Shown here: positions 1 to 9,487 of the stretch, piece after piece
Layout of the letters: each line of letters opens with the position of its first letter
How positions within the stretch are numbered: position 1 is the first letter of the stretch
Source of the DNA: Mastigamoeba balamuthi
Lineage: Eukaryota; Evosea; Mastigamoebida; Mastigamoebidae
Assembly (NCBI GenBank): GCA_902651635.1
Contig: CACRSC010000008.1
Location: 383,880-447,879, forward strand
DNA length: 64,000 nucleotides
Direction: 5' to 3'
Notes under the pieces: generated by a model
What the model saw: the letters and a program-made list of their open reading frames with translations, nothing else
What the model was told of the DNA's origin: nothing
Databases searched by the model: none
Program-made: the position numbers and the translations under genes

Positions 1-906
1 GAGGGCGACCCGCAGGTCTGGCACGCGCTGGCGGGCTGCCTGCACCGCGGCGAGGGCGTGCCAGCGCCCGACACGGCCGAGGCGCTGCGCCTCTACCGGC
101 TGGCGGCGGCCAAGGGCCTGGCGGCCGCGCAGACGTCGCTGGGGCGGCTGTACCTGACGGGCGAGCTGGGCGTCGAGCGGGCGCCCGAGCAGGCCGTGCA
201 GCTGTTCCGCCTGGCCGCGGAGCAGGGCCACACGCCGGCGCAGGTGAGCCTGGGCACGTGCTACGAGCACGGCGACGGCGTCGTGCAGGAGATCCGCGAG
301 GCCATCAAGCTCTACCGGCAGGCCGCCGAGCAGGGCGACGCGCAGGCGCAGTACCGCATGGCGAGCTGCTACCAGGAGGGCATCGGCGTGGCGCAGAACA
401 TGCGCAAGGCCGCGCAGCTCTACCAGCTCAGCGCGGACCAGGGGCTGCCCGAGGCGCAGTTCGCGCTGGCGCAGTACTACCTCAAGGGCGAGTGGGTCGC
501 CAAGGACCCCAAGGAGGCCATGCGGCTCTACCGCGAGTCGGCAGAGAAGGGCTTCGTCAAGGCGCAGGCCGCGCTGGCCGGCAGGCTGCTGACGGGCGAC
601 CACATCGACAAGGACGAGCACGAGGCCGCCAGGCTCTTCCAGCTCGCGGCGGACCAGGGCCACGCGTCGTCGCAGTACAACCTCGCGCTGATGCACCAGA
701 ACGGCATCGGCGTGCCCAAGGACAAGCACAAGGCCGCCAAGCTCTTCAAGAGCGCCGCGGACCAGAAGCACGCAAAGGCCCTCTTTGCGCTGGGGCAGTG
801 CTACGAGAAGGGCGACGGCGTCAACAAGGACAAGATGGAGGCGACGCGCCTCTACCGCCTGGCCTCCGAGCTGGGCGACGAGCTGTCCAAGGCGAAGCTC
901 AAGTGA
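1..906 (+). CDS. Sel1-repeat protein, 3' part
   Basis: The frame is open from the first base to a TGA at 904-906, giving 301 visible residues; the true start lies upstream of the window. The whole visible protein is about eight consecutive Sel1-like (TPR-related) repeats of about 36 residues. Each has the signature A-x-x-L-G-x-x-Y-x-x-G-x-G-V followed by D/N-x-x-x-A-x-x-L-[YF]-x-x-A-A-x-x-G. No signal peptide, TM segment or catalytic domain is visible. Sel1 repeats are solenoid adaptors for protein complexes; the partner cannot be read from sequence. It is distinct from the SEL1L/HRD3 gene at 41.7 kb, which has a signal peptide and a C-terminal anchor. The exon is intronless as far as seen. 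Confidence 0.9.
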   Translation, partial: EGDPQVWHALAGCLHRGEGVPAPDTAEALRLYRLAAAKGLAAAQTSLGRLYLTGELGVERAPEQAVQLFRLAAEQGHTPAQVSLGTCYEHGDGVVQEIREAIKLYRQAAEQGDAQAQYRMASCYQEGIGVAQNMRKAAQLYQLSADQGLPEAQFALAQYYLKGEWVAKDPKEAMRLYRESAEKGFVKAQAALAGRLLTGDHIDKDEHEAARLFQLAADQGHASSQYNLALMHQNGIGVPKDKHKAAKLFKSAADQKHAKALFALGQCYEKGDGVNKDKMEATRLYRLASELGDELSKAKLK

Positions 907-1439
907 GCGGCTGCGGCTGTACTGTGTGTGTCGGCAAACCCAAAAACACTAGCGTCTTTGAACAACCACCATCCACTGAGCAAAAAATACCCAGCAGCAC
1001 AACAAAAGCAGATCACCGCTTATTTGAGCTTATGACGCCTGCGCGGCTCAAGTTCATTTTTCTGAAGTGAACGACCCAATTATAATGTACAAAGGGGACA
1101 ATTGTCTCAACCAATCTGCTGGTGTTAATTCGTGATGGGCAACAACCATGCAAGTCGCCCAGAGACTCGATACCGCACATGCACACTCATCCTGCAAGGG
1201 ACTCGACACCTTGATGATATTTTATGATTCGAAAAGGAACTGCATCTATCTTGACTGGGGTCAGCTCTTGGCATCACGCTTTTGCTGATGGGATTACACG
1301 AAACACCGAGAAGAAGGACACCTACCAGGAAGACCACAGAAGCCTTTGGGTAGATTTCTAGTTGCTTTTATGGCCATCATGGCCATCTGAAGACGATGCA
1401 TGCAGACACTGAGTGACAGTGGCATGGAAGAGGTTGAGT
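907..1439. other. 3' flank of the Sel1 gene, no gene seen
   Basis: Base composition drops from GC-rich coding to mixed sequence. I see the likely 3' UTR of the Sel1 gene and no convincing ORF, tRNA or repeat. Confidence 0.5.
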
Positions 1440-1632
1440 TCTCCTCTCTCTGCTTTCAGAGTCGCTTCTCTGGTGCCCTGCATGGTGGCTGTGCCATCAG
1501 CAGACTCAAATGGACATGCATCAAGTGAAGTGACATCACACTGGGCAAGCACATCGGCAAGGGTGGGTTTGGCATGGTGCACAGGGCATGGTGATGGTGG
1601 TGCAGGCTGGATGCGGTGGTGAAGGATGCTAT
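1440..1632 (+). pseudogene. Relic of a receptor-like kinase (juxtamembrane piece plus G-loop)
   Basis: Translation near 1455-1515 gives A-S-L-V-P-C-M-V-A-V-P-S-A-D-S. It aligns with the juxtamembrane A-P-L-V-P-G-M-A-A-V-P-P-S-D-S of the kinase at 33.3-37.7 kb. Directly after it, about 1530-1630, comes S-D-I-T-L-G-K-H-I-G-K-G-G-F-G-M-V-H-R-A, matching that kinase's S-D-I-A-L-G-E-R-I-G-E-G-G-F-G-V-V-H-R-A, then an eroded version of its V-A-V-K segment. The roughly 130-residue Ig-like domain normally between these parts is missing, and in-frame stops interrupt the fragment, so it is dead. The V-H-R spelling makes it closer to kinase 2 than to kinase 1. Confidence 0.75.
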
Positions 1633-1919
1633 ATCCCTGTTTAAGTCATTACAATTAGAGACATTATGTAGAAATGATAATGACAGGTAAGATTATATGC
1701 ATGCAATTCGAGTCTGGTCTCCTGCAGAGAAGTAGGAATTAAGCATATGAAAAACCCAGGGGTTTTCAATTTCTCAAATATTTCACTTCTCACAGACACT
1801 GCAATATTTCTTGCATAAACAATTGCATAGAATTATTATTCCCTCAGAAGATAGGCTGGATTATCATGGTCTCTGTCTTTTGGAAAGAACCATGCAGTAA
1901 TCACTTTTGCATCACCAGC

Positions 1920-2378
1920 ATGATCGAGCCAGAAAATGAGCAACTGCCATTCCTGCCGCACCACATAGACTGGAGCCAGCCACAGCTACTCTGCCAGGAC
2001 AGCCTTCTGTGCCCACTTTGATTTCCATTCCCCCACTCATGAGCCTGACGAATGGTATCACCGCATGGGAGGAAAGCAGATGGCTGCAGGGCCAATGGTT
2101 CAAGTATGGGCCGAGGACCATACAGGAGCTTCTTCACTTGGCTGTCCAGTCATCGGATAACCGGGCAGCCATAGACGAGCTGGCACGGGATTTGGCCGAT
2201 CTGGTGGCAAAGGCACAGCAGCAACGAGCACTACAAGCCAGCACCAGTGCAGAGAGTGCGGCCCTCCAAGATGCGGCCGTGGCAGCTGCAAATGCTGGCG
2301 CCGAGACAATGGCACACCTAGGCATCACCATATTTGGCACCATGGCAGGTGTAGCACTGAGCATCACTAACGATGAGC
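1920..2378 (+). other. Coding-like but unidentified stretch upstream of the Helitron zinc finger
   Basis: An ATG at 1920 opens a short coding-like frame of about 33 codons. A second frame runs 2009-2452 and includes an Ala/Gln-rich segment near 2170-2330. Frames change without clear GT-AG junctions. Because it runs straight into a Helitron-type zinc finger, it may be the decayed N-terminal part of that element. I do not recognise a domain. Confidence 0.3.
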
Positions 2379-2710
2379 ACCTGCAATTGCCATACTGCAT
2401 CAAGAACTTGGATGGCAGCATCAGAGATGTGCCATGCACGGACTATGGCTGAATGGACGTTGTGTGCAAGTTCTGTAGTGCACTGCATTGGGTGTGTGAG
2501 TGGGCCACCAAACGAGTTCAGCACATGCTGCGAGAGGGGCAAGGTATCACTGCCTGATCTGCCTGATCCGCCAGAGCCCCTGAGCACATGGCTCCAGCGA
2601 ATTTTGTGGTGGATCAAAATGACCAATAAATGTCTTGCACAGTGCCACATTTTTCGATTAGCCTCCCCTTTTGGAATCGAATACTCGCGTAGTCTCACAC
2701 AACTTTCCGA
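2379..2710 (+). mobile_element. Helitron Rep/helicase N-terminal zinc-finger fragment
   Basis: Around 2446-2510 a frame reads D-Y-G-stop-M-D-V-V-C-K-F-C-S-A-L-H-W. A +1 shift then continues N-E-F-S-T-C-C-E-R-G-K-V-S-L-P followed by a Pro-rich stretch and L-x-x-W-L-Q-R-I-L. This C-x-x-C-x-A-L-H-W ... F-x-x-C-C-x-x-G-K-V-x-L-P pattern is the typical zinc finger just before the Helitron helicase-like (Rep) domain. One in-frame TGA and one frame change show the fragment is inactive. The Rep HUH motif and helicase domain are not seen downstream, and no Helitron ends (5' TC, 3' CTRR hairpin) were found. Confidence 0.6.
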
Positions 2711-2855
2711 AGTCGGAATTTCAAAATCTTAATTCCCAAATTTGAAAAACCCGTTGGCTGATGTGGGGCGACCCCTTTTCTGCCAAAACAGAGGGAGTTT
2801 CGATGGACTCCAGTGACAAAACACTTTAAACACCTTGCTTTATTAATGAGTGTGC

Positions 2856-4905
2856 TTACAGTACAGTTTTCTCAACAGAAACAGTGAGTTTGTAGTCTGT
2901 TTTGCCCTCTGACCTGGTCTGAACTGCACAGGACACCACATTTGGGTTTGACCAAAACTCGAAGTCGTAGTTCTTCTTGACATGAGACTCAAGGCCCTTG
3001 ACTGTCTGAGAAGGAATGGAATCGATTGCAGAGGCATCCAGGGCAATCACCTTTGTGTTCTTAACACTGAGAGACCAGTGAGAGAGGTTAGAGTATCACT
3101 GCCATACCTTTTAAGAGCAGCAATGATCTGCTCTGGCTTGAAGACCACCCTTCCTATGTTCATTTTTCACAGCCTTTGCTTTGCAGTCCCAAAATGCCCA
3201 TCACAGACAGAGTGACCGTGGTGAGGAGCATAAAGATCAAAGCAAACCCGAACTTTCCTTTCCTGGTCTTGAGAAATCGTTGCCTGTGATGTGGTCAACC
3301 ACTTGAAGAAGCTCTGTTACCCACCTGAAGGCCAAGGAGAGAGTGGATGATGTTCACGACCTTGAATTCACCATCAGTCCAGAAATGCACTGTCTTGAGC
3401 CAAATTCTGGGAGCAGCTCACTTGATCTCGGCCCAAAGGGTCTTCAACCCCATTTTCGTGAATTTCCAGTCATGTAAAGCCTGGGACCAGAGGTCAAAAT
3501 GGGTCCATGCACCATTTTTGAGCCCCCAGACAGCACAGTTGAGATCCTGGAGCCCCTTGAGTGCTGGGGCCTCGTGAAAGGTTGTGTAGTCCATGATTAT
3601 CAGTAGCTCTCCTGGCTGGAGTGCTGCCTTGATATTCCTCTGTGCCTGCCTCTGCTCCCATGCCAACTGGAGGTGTTCTTCAAACCCTTGTCTCTCCTCT
3701 TCTGTGATCTCCTTGTTGGCCCTCTCCTTGAGCCTGATTCCACAACACAGGGAACAACTATAACGATCGAACACTGCCAGACGAATACGGCCACTGTGCA
3801 TCAGCTTGATGAATTCTGACTTGCAATAGGGATTCTCCACGTCCAGGGAATAGTTGAGATAAGCCTCGGTGTTGTCCATGCCCTGCTGAATTCCTTGTGC
3901 TTTGCATGAAACCAGTCCTGAACCCATGGGGCAGAGGCCACTACAGCATGACCAGACCCTTGAAGTCGCTCGAGGGTATGACCAGAACGAGCCCAGCTTG
4001 TGAAGTGATACTGAGAAGGCATAGAGACCCCCGCCCTCTTTGCAATAGCAGCTGTCTTCTGCCAAGGCACCTGACGCCCCAGAGCAATGTAGAAGCCGCG
4101 TAGGGACTCGAGCTTGACAACAGCCCTCCACTTCTGCTTGCAGAGGGTAACTGTTGCCATGTGAGACATGAATGCTGACAGATGCCTTTGGGTATGAACG
4201 GCTTGAGCGAGTCTTGACTCGACCAAGTGAAGGGAACCTCTGAAACAGGCTTCTCATTGCGCCGCGTGGAAGGAAACACCTCTTAATGTCGATGGGCTCA
4301 GTGCCCATTTGAATATCGCCAGACTCCACATCACTCTCTTCCTCTTCAGACTCGGCCTCCCCAGAACAGAACTCCGGGCAGCAGGCTTCACCGTTGGGCT
4401 GGCACTTGATACTCTCTGCAGTGGTAGCAATATTGGGTCTCTCTCCCTTGCAAAGCGACGCCTCGGCCTCGTCTCTGTCACAGTACAGGCTGGGATCAAC
4501 AACGATTTCAAGGAGCAGCAGCTCTAGCACGAAGGCAGGCTCGGCCTTAACACCAATCTTGTGCTTGACAGTCGACACCAGTTCGGTCTTGACTCCTGAC
4601 TCGTGCTTCACACACACCGACTTGCCTTCGCACATGGAGCAGAGGGGGTATGAAGAGAGCCGCTGTTTCTTGGGAGTAGGCTTTAGGGTCGAAGGGTCGA
4701 CTGGTTTTATGAGGCAATTGGGGTTTGGCTGTGGTCCAAGGTGGATACGAGAGCCCTCTCCTGTGTGTGCTCCATGGGTCATCTGCCGCCGGTTCTTGGA
4801 GCTCGTGCTGCGGCTCTGTTTTGAGGCTTGTGGCATGTCATTGAGCTGCCCAGAGATATAAGAGAATGAGAGCAGTGAGCACTCACCGGGCCAGGCCCGG
4901 GGCAC
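2856..4905 (-). mobile_element. Intron-bearing DDE-type (RNase H-fold) transposase relic
   Basis: A long minus-strand frame (4905-3418) has a Cys/Lys/Glu-rich N-terminus. It ends in a helical segment (E-E-H-L-Q-L-A-W-E-Q-R) followed by L-L-I-I-M-D-Y-T-T-F-H-E, a plausible first catalytic Asp. A GT-AG intron at about 3422-3391 leads to V-H-F-W-T-D-G-E-F-K-V-V-N-I, a second Asp strand. Further on come F-D-L-Y-A-P-H-H-G-H-S-V-C-D-G-H-F-G-T-A-K near 3180-3260 and a C-terminal piece ending near 2856. The H-G-x-x-x-C-D-x-x-x-G motif is typical of uncharacterised eukaryotic DDE transposases. The pieces near 3180 do not join in one frame, so it looks decayed. No terminal inverted repeats or target-site duplication were found. 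Confidence 0.55.
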
Positions 4906-5130
4906 AGGAGACCTTGCTGTTGGTACCGTGCCTGCTCTGTGCTCGTTATCACAGAGTGCCCACTCTGTGCTTAACTGCCGCCACGCACCGTGGATGAGAA
5001 AAAGCGATGTGAATCTATTATTTCACCAAATATCTTCTCAACCGAAAAAAGTTCTGGGTTCTTCTCCTTCCACTGTGCATGCTCCTGAGCTGCACGGATG
5101 GTGCCAATGGGATCCAGGGACTCTGGCCTT

Positions 5131-5229
5131 CATTCTGAGTTGTTAGCTCCCCTTATTTCCGAGTTGGAAGGCGCGTCAACCTGATCTCGACTCCAGTTCC
5201 GGGAATCAGTCAGCTAACAACTCAGAATG
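5131..5229. repeat. Perfect 18-bp inverted repeat with 63-nt spacer
   Basis: Bases 5131-5148 (CATTCTGAGTTGTTAGCT) are the exact reverse complement of 5212-5229. The arms enclose 63 nt with no ORF. It could be the two ends of a very short non-autonomous DNA element or a large hairpin. It lies between the two transposase-like relics. Confidence 0.85.
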
Positions 5230-5456
5230 GAAAACGCCTTCAGAAAGTCAGGTGGTCCATTCGGCAGCCTTCTGTGATCATTTGCGAGGGAGAAGAAGCA
5301 GCCACACACTCTTCCAAGCTCTTATCAGATTTTCTTGAGGGGAGGTAGTACAGCAATCCGGGCAGCACTGTTATTTGCTTGCCCTGCAGGCAAGAAACAG
5401 TGGATGTAGAGCCACGCCAGTTTACCATCTGGACCAAGCATGTGGTTGTAAATATG

Positions 5457-6049
5457 TCATCCTAATGAGAAGTAAGTATCATAATAAACATTGCAGTGGG
5501 CAGTGGACCTGAGTCTCCAATTTCTCACACTGAAATTTGAAGAAGTCTTTGACAAGCATAAGAATGTGCTGATCCCCCCACTTGATGCATGCCCGAATCT
5601 CATTATAAGCTTGCCATTTAGAAATTCGAGCAGCGATATGGAGTTGAAGCTCTTCTTGAAGACGTTTGTTTTCCTGTGAAGACTGTCAGCCAAGAGTAAC
5701 AGACAAAATGCACCTCCTCTGACAAGACCAGTTTCCATTCAAGCTTCTTCCACTCAATGCACAGTTCGCAGTGCTTCAGCTCTGTGGTGAATCTAAAGAA
5801 ATTAAGAAAGAGAAAAGAATAAAACAACCTTGCAAGTACAAAGAAGACGACGACCTGAGAAACTGGATCTAGCTTCTTGATCTCGGGAGTGTAGTCTTCA
5901 TCATCAACTGGCACTGGAATGTCTTCGACTGCATCCAACATGATGTAGTTCTCGTACAGCTGAACATCAGAGCAATATTGCTGTGCAAAGTCTTGTCCAC
6001 TCACATGTGGCAACAACTCATCAAAAAGCTGAATAAAAGGTAAGAGCAA
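5457..6049 (-). pseudogene. Fragments resembling a second transposase
   Basis: On the minus strand, a frame at about 6049-5850 contains an acidic V-P-V-D-D-E-D-Y-T-P segment. After a likely intron near 5855-5795 it resumes with E-L-K-H-C-E-L-C-I-E-W-K-K. About 5690-5500 then reads H-I-A-A-R-I-S-K-W-Q-A-Y-N-E-I-R, followed by H-I-L-M-L-V-K-D-F-F. The spacing of helix, Arg/Tyr and hydrophobic-Asp strand resembles the segment before the first catalytic Asp in the element at 2.9-4.9 kb, at low similarity. I read it as a divergent transposase remnant; it could instead be an unrelated gene fragment. Confidence 0.3.
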
Positions 6050-6138
6050 TGAGAATTAAAAACGCACTTGAGTTGCTCTCTCCATATGGTCCTGATAGTG
6101 GGTTCATGTTGTACCTGAAGTGTACCGAATGCTGAGCA

Positions 6139-7290
6139 GTGTTGTTCCCTTTTCGTTGCAAGCAGGAGTGCAGTGAAGTGATACCACAGGTGGGGTCAGC
6201 TGTGGGAAAGAAGCTGCACAGCAAGCATCCTCTACACAGTGTCATTGGCTGGCTTCACATCGTGCTGAACATAGCATGCATAGCAGAGATCACGGCTGGC
6301 CACCTTCCTGAGTACCAGTTCGGAGCCAAGTACAAGGACGAGATAACCCATGGGTTTGCAGCTGGCATCATCTTCCCCTAATCGCCGAACGAGGCAGTTC
6401 CTGTGGACGAGTGGCAGCAGCTGGTGGTTGTTTGGGACGACACGGCAGCCAAGAGCATGATTTATCTCGATACAAGATTCTTCAGTACCCCTCTGACCAC
6501 GCTGCCAATTGCCCACAGCCAGAACATCCACTGCCCTTAGCAGTGTCACAGAACCTGGACTGTAAGAAGTTCTTCATTGGCCAGTACTGCCTGTTCTCTG
6601 TTTCACGTGTCTTTTACACTCATACTGTGCATATTATGACATTCACTTTTACTCTCCAGGGCTGACATACTTCCCCCTTCCCCTCCCACATACTGGGGAA
6701 CCTGTAGTGCATCTCGTAATTTCAGTTACGAGTCTGAGTGGTGCCATCATCCGTACACTGATTGTCTGTGATGCTGTGGCCTTCCCGAGCAATCTGGCAC
6801 TTATCTTCTGCCAACCTCTAAGGGAAATGAAGGAGGACGACGTGAAGCAGGCTCTTTACAGCATGATCAGCACAATCACAGGGGGCATAATCACGTTCAA
6901 GAAGGGTGATCCCTTCTGTGGGACGATCTCTCTGATTGTCTCTGCATGGATCCCTGTGTTCCAGGACGGCCACTTACCAAGTTGGCCAGTGGGGCTGCAG
7001 GCAGGGCAGCAGCAGCAGGATACCATTGTTTGCATGTTGCAGCGAGCACCGCAACTGCCACCACAGGAGGCCGACAACCTAAATACTGTCAGCCGAAAAG
7101 CCCAAGCCCAACGACCCCCAGATGATTGAGCCAAAGGATCCCCGAGCCATTATGCCCAAGGAACGCCAGGCCCATGAGCCCATGGGCTGCCAGGTCGCCG
7201 AGCCCAAGGACTCTCAGACTGATGAAAGAGGCTGGAGAGCCAATGCGAAAACGCCACCGTGGTACAAAAAACGCTTCCCTGTGTAGGTGA
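6139..7290 (+). other. Unidentified coding-like exons
   Basis: Plus-strand segments look coding. 6139-6381 is open and hydrophobic; 6383-6540 includes V-P-V-D-E-W-Q-Q-L-V-V-V-W-D-D-T; 6707-7060 is open. 7092-7287 is a Pro/Lys/Glu-rich tail with a loose E-P-K-D repeat ending at a TAG. The segments are in different frames, so either introns or decay separate them. A short stretch near 6925-6990 (V-F-Q-D-G-H-L-P-S-W-P-V) faintly recalls transposase cores. No product can be assigned. Confidence 0.25.
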
Positions 7291-7479
7291 ACCAGAAAAT
7301 GAAGGACCCTCTGTTCCCTCATAAAAATCTATACCACCGGCCGCCGAAGGCGGCCGGCTTCCTTGCTAGTACCAATGAAAACGTGAAATGAGGACGTATC
7401 GTACGATCTTGGCATCCAAGTGCACCTTCAGAATTGAATTTGCCCGACATTGGCCACCACTCGAGTCCGCTGCAGCCAC

Positions 7480-7715
7480 ATGGTCACTACCACGACCCAA
7501 TGACACAGAGGGACCGAGAGCCTCATCCAGGACGCGGAGAATTGGGGATTGCCCAGACGCAGCGGGTGCTGTGGCCGAGGCGTTCTGGGGCCGTGATGTC
7601 GATAATGATCCCGTTGAGCAGCTGCTGGCAGCAAGCAAACTCGAGGGCTCTGTAAGCATGTGTGAGTCTGTGTCCGGCGGACGTCGAGCAGTCGCTCGGG
7701 GACATGGATACCATC
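7480..7715 (+). pseudogene. Broken copy of the small two-exon family
   Basis: The ATG at 7480 sits in the same context as in the copy at 8060 (CAGCCACATGG). Fragments A-V-A-E-A-F-W-G-R-D and P-V-E-Q near 7560-7625, and P-A-D-V-E-Q-S-L near 7675-7705, are recognisable, but an early in-frame TGA and frame changes separate them. No second exon (C-G-I-L...) was found. The upstream CGATCTT promoter word near 7400 is retained. Confidence 0.7.
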
Positions 7716-7895
7716 AGCTGCCCTCCGTTGAGACGAATACTGGTCTCGCCTTAAAGCACAAATAAGACTTCGGACATCGCAGTCTGCCAGTTTCAGTTTG
7801 CCATACGGCGGCTGCTCATGTGTGCTCGAGATCTTACACAGAGAAGGGGGTACTCAGAAAGGAGAAAAACCGAATCCGAATGAGAAAAAGGCTTA

Positions 7896-8000
7896 AAGGG
7901 GGAATCCTCGCCCCGGGCCCTGCCGGAGCAGGAAACATCATTTTGAAAACGCGAAAATGGGCTATGACGTCGGTGCTTTGGCGCTTATCGTTCGATCTTC
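7896..8000 (+). promoter_or_regulatory. Conserved upstream blocks of the small gene family (copy at 8060)
   Basis: Two blocks recur upstream of separate copies. A distal block GGAATCCTCGCCCCGG lies near 7901-7916. A proximal block near 7964-8000 contains GACGTCGGTGC and CGTTCGATCTTC. Near-identical blocks precede the copy at 9488 (9319-9340 and 9388-9426). They also precede the minus-strand copy at 32157, as the reverse complement at 32311-32330 and 32228-32263. The proximal block ends about 60-71 bp before the ATG in all three. I infer that duplication carried the promoter along, or that the blocks are under selection. Confidence 0.6.
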
Positions 8001-8059
8001 ACATTCAAGTTCACAAGTTATTTTTGTTGCATCGGACATAAAAAGACCGCAACAGCCAC

Positions 8060-8465
8060 ATGGCCACCACCACAGCCCTGAGGACCGTAGAGGGCACAAA
8101 GAGTCTCTTTCAGCATGGGGAGGAAAGGGCGGCAGGCCTAGACGCTGCAGCTGTGGCGGCCGAGGCGTTCTGGGGCCGCGACGACGACGAGCCCGTCGAG
8201 CAGCGGTCTCCTTCGCCTCGCGTCCTGCGCAGGCGGAACGCAAACTCGAGGGCTCCGCCCGCTCGCGTGAGTCTGTCGGCGCACCTGCCAGCGGACGTCG
8301 AGCAGTCGCTCCGTCGGGTGCGTGGGTCCCAAGTGTCCTCTGCTCTCGAGAGCTGTCTCTGACCTCCGTCCGCTCTCACGGCTGCAGTGTGGGATCCTCG
8401 CGGTGGCAATGCCGAAGCCGGCGTCGAGGACAGCGTGGAAGTCGCTCGCGCAGAAGCTGCGCTGA
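8060..8465 (+). CDS. Small two-exon family protein, 111 aa (type A)
   Basis: Exons are 8060-8317 and 8388-8465, with a 70-nt GTGCGT...CTGCAG intron in phase 0. The ATG follows the conserved promoter blocks. The protein starts with a Thr/Ala-rich segment, then an acidic patch (W-G-R-D-D-D-E-P) and a basic Ser-Pro stretch (R-S-P-S-P-R-V-L-R-R-R). The family core follows: S-L-S-A-H-L-P-A-D-V-E-Q-S-L-R-R in exon 1 and C-G-I-L-A-V-A-M-P-K-P at the start of exon 2, ending K-S-L-A-Q-K-L-R. There is no signal peptide or TM segment. The basic patch could be a nuclear signal and the SP pairs proline-directed phosphosites; both are guesses. The function is unknown and I recognise no domain. Confidence 0.75.
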
Positions 8466-8939
8466 GAGCTGTCGACTGCAGCCTGTCTGTATTCTGGTGG
8501 GCTGCGTGCCCACCTGATCGTGCAGATAAACTTCACCCCGAGACCTATTTAATAGACGCCGCCAAACGTTGCGCTCTCGTCTTCCCCCCAGCCCTGATCG
8601 GCCATTGCCAGAATGTGTCTGCTTTCTCATTGGCGATGCGGTGCAACTTCTTGTTCAAGACAACGAGCCGGTGCTGCGTTTCCGTGTGATACACAAGAAC
8701 AATGGGCAGGGTACATCTCAATTATGAGTATAACCGTTGTCATTGCCGCTCTAAGTACCCGAGGATGTAACCCTGGCCACAAAGGCTTGCTTTTTGAACT
8801 CACCAACCCACCGTCTGATTCCCACGAATCTTGTGTTTGGTATTCTCTTTTCTTTGATGTGATGTGCCCTTTGCAGGCACCAAGATCATCATCTGCAGAG
8901 AGACCGGCGAGCTGATGATTCCCTGGGAGTCGGGCCATG

Positions 8940-9240
8940 CCTCCTCGCTGCTGGCACACTCATCCCGCATCCCTCAAGCTCTAAAAACCTGCTCTTTTTC
9001 TCATGTGCGTCCCGGCATCGTGTGTGTCAAGCTCCCCGACTTCGAGACGAGTTGTGCCGGCAGCGAGATGGCCCGCGCGCAAGGGCAACACCGGACGCGG
9101 CCGCGGCAAGTGAGCGTACAGCCGACAGGACGCAGTGATACACTCTGGGCATCGGCACGCTTCTCTACACGCAACGTCAAGACCACCAAGCTCGATTGCC
9201 AGATCCTTTGTCGCCCATGCCAACTATCCAGTTTTGGCTC
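8940..9240 (+). pseudogene. Relic of a receptor-like kinase (catalytic and activation-loop region)
   Basis: Near 8983-9000, CTCTAAAAACCTGCTCTTT matches the L-K-P-D-N-L-L-V-F part of kinase 1. Then 9016-9080 reads V-C-V-K-L-P-D-F-E-T-S-C-A-G, against V-C-V-K-L-S-D-F-G-T-S-R-A-V, and about 9146-9170 reads G-I-G-T-L-L-Y-T, against G-I-G-T-F-L-Y-M. The DFG glycine has become Glu and frames shift between blocks. The intron that splits the H-R-D codons in both living kinases is not evident here, so it could be a processed copy or simply eroded. It sits between two small-family genes. Confidence 0.7.
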
Positions 9241-9318
9241 TCTGTGTGAGCTCAAGATCTTGCTGCAGATAAGCGCCTTAACGGGAACACATCCGATGGC
9301 GAGCTTGGATAGAACCAG

Positions 9319-9426
9319 AAGGGGAAATTCTCGCCCCGGCCCTTGTCGAAAAAGGAGAATGGCATTCTACACTCATGGGTAAAGGTCGATGACGTAGGTA
9401 TTGGCGGTGCTTTCCGTGCGATCTTC
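9319..9426 (+). promoter_or_regulatory. Conserved upstream blocks of the small gene family (copy at 9488)
   Basis: The distal block is GGGGAAATTCTCGCCCCGG (9321-9339). The proximal block is at 9388-9426, with GATGACGTAGGT and CGTGCGATCTTC, ending 62 bp before the ATG. Order and spacing match the copy at 8060. Confidence 0.6.
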
Positions 9427-9487
9427 GCAATCAAGTTCTCACTTATTTTTGCATCAGTCCTAAAGAGACAACCGCAAGCACAGTGCC

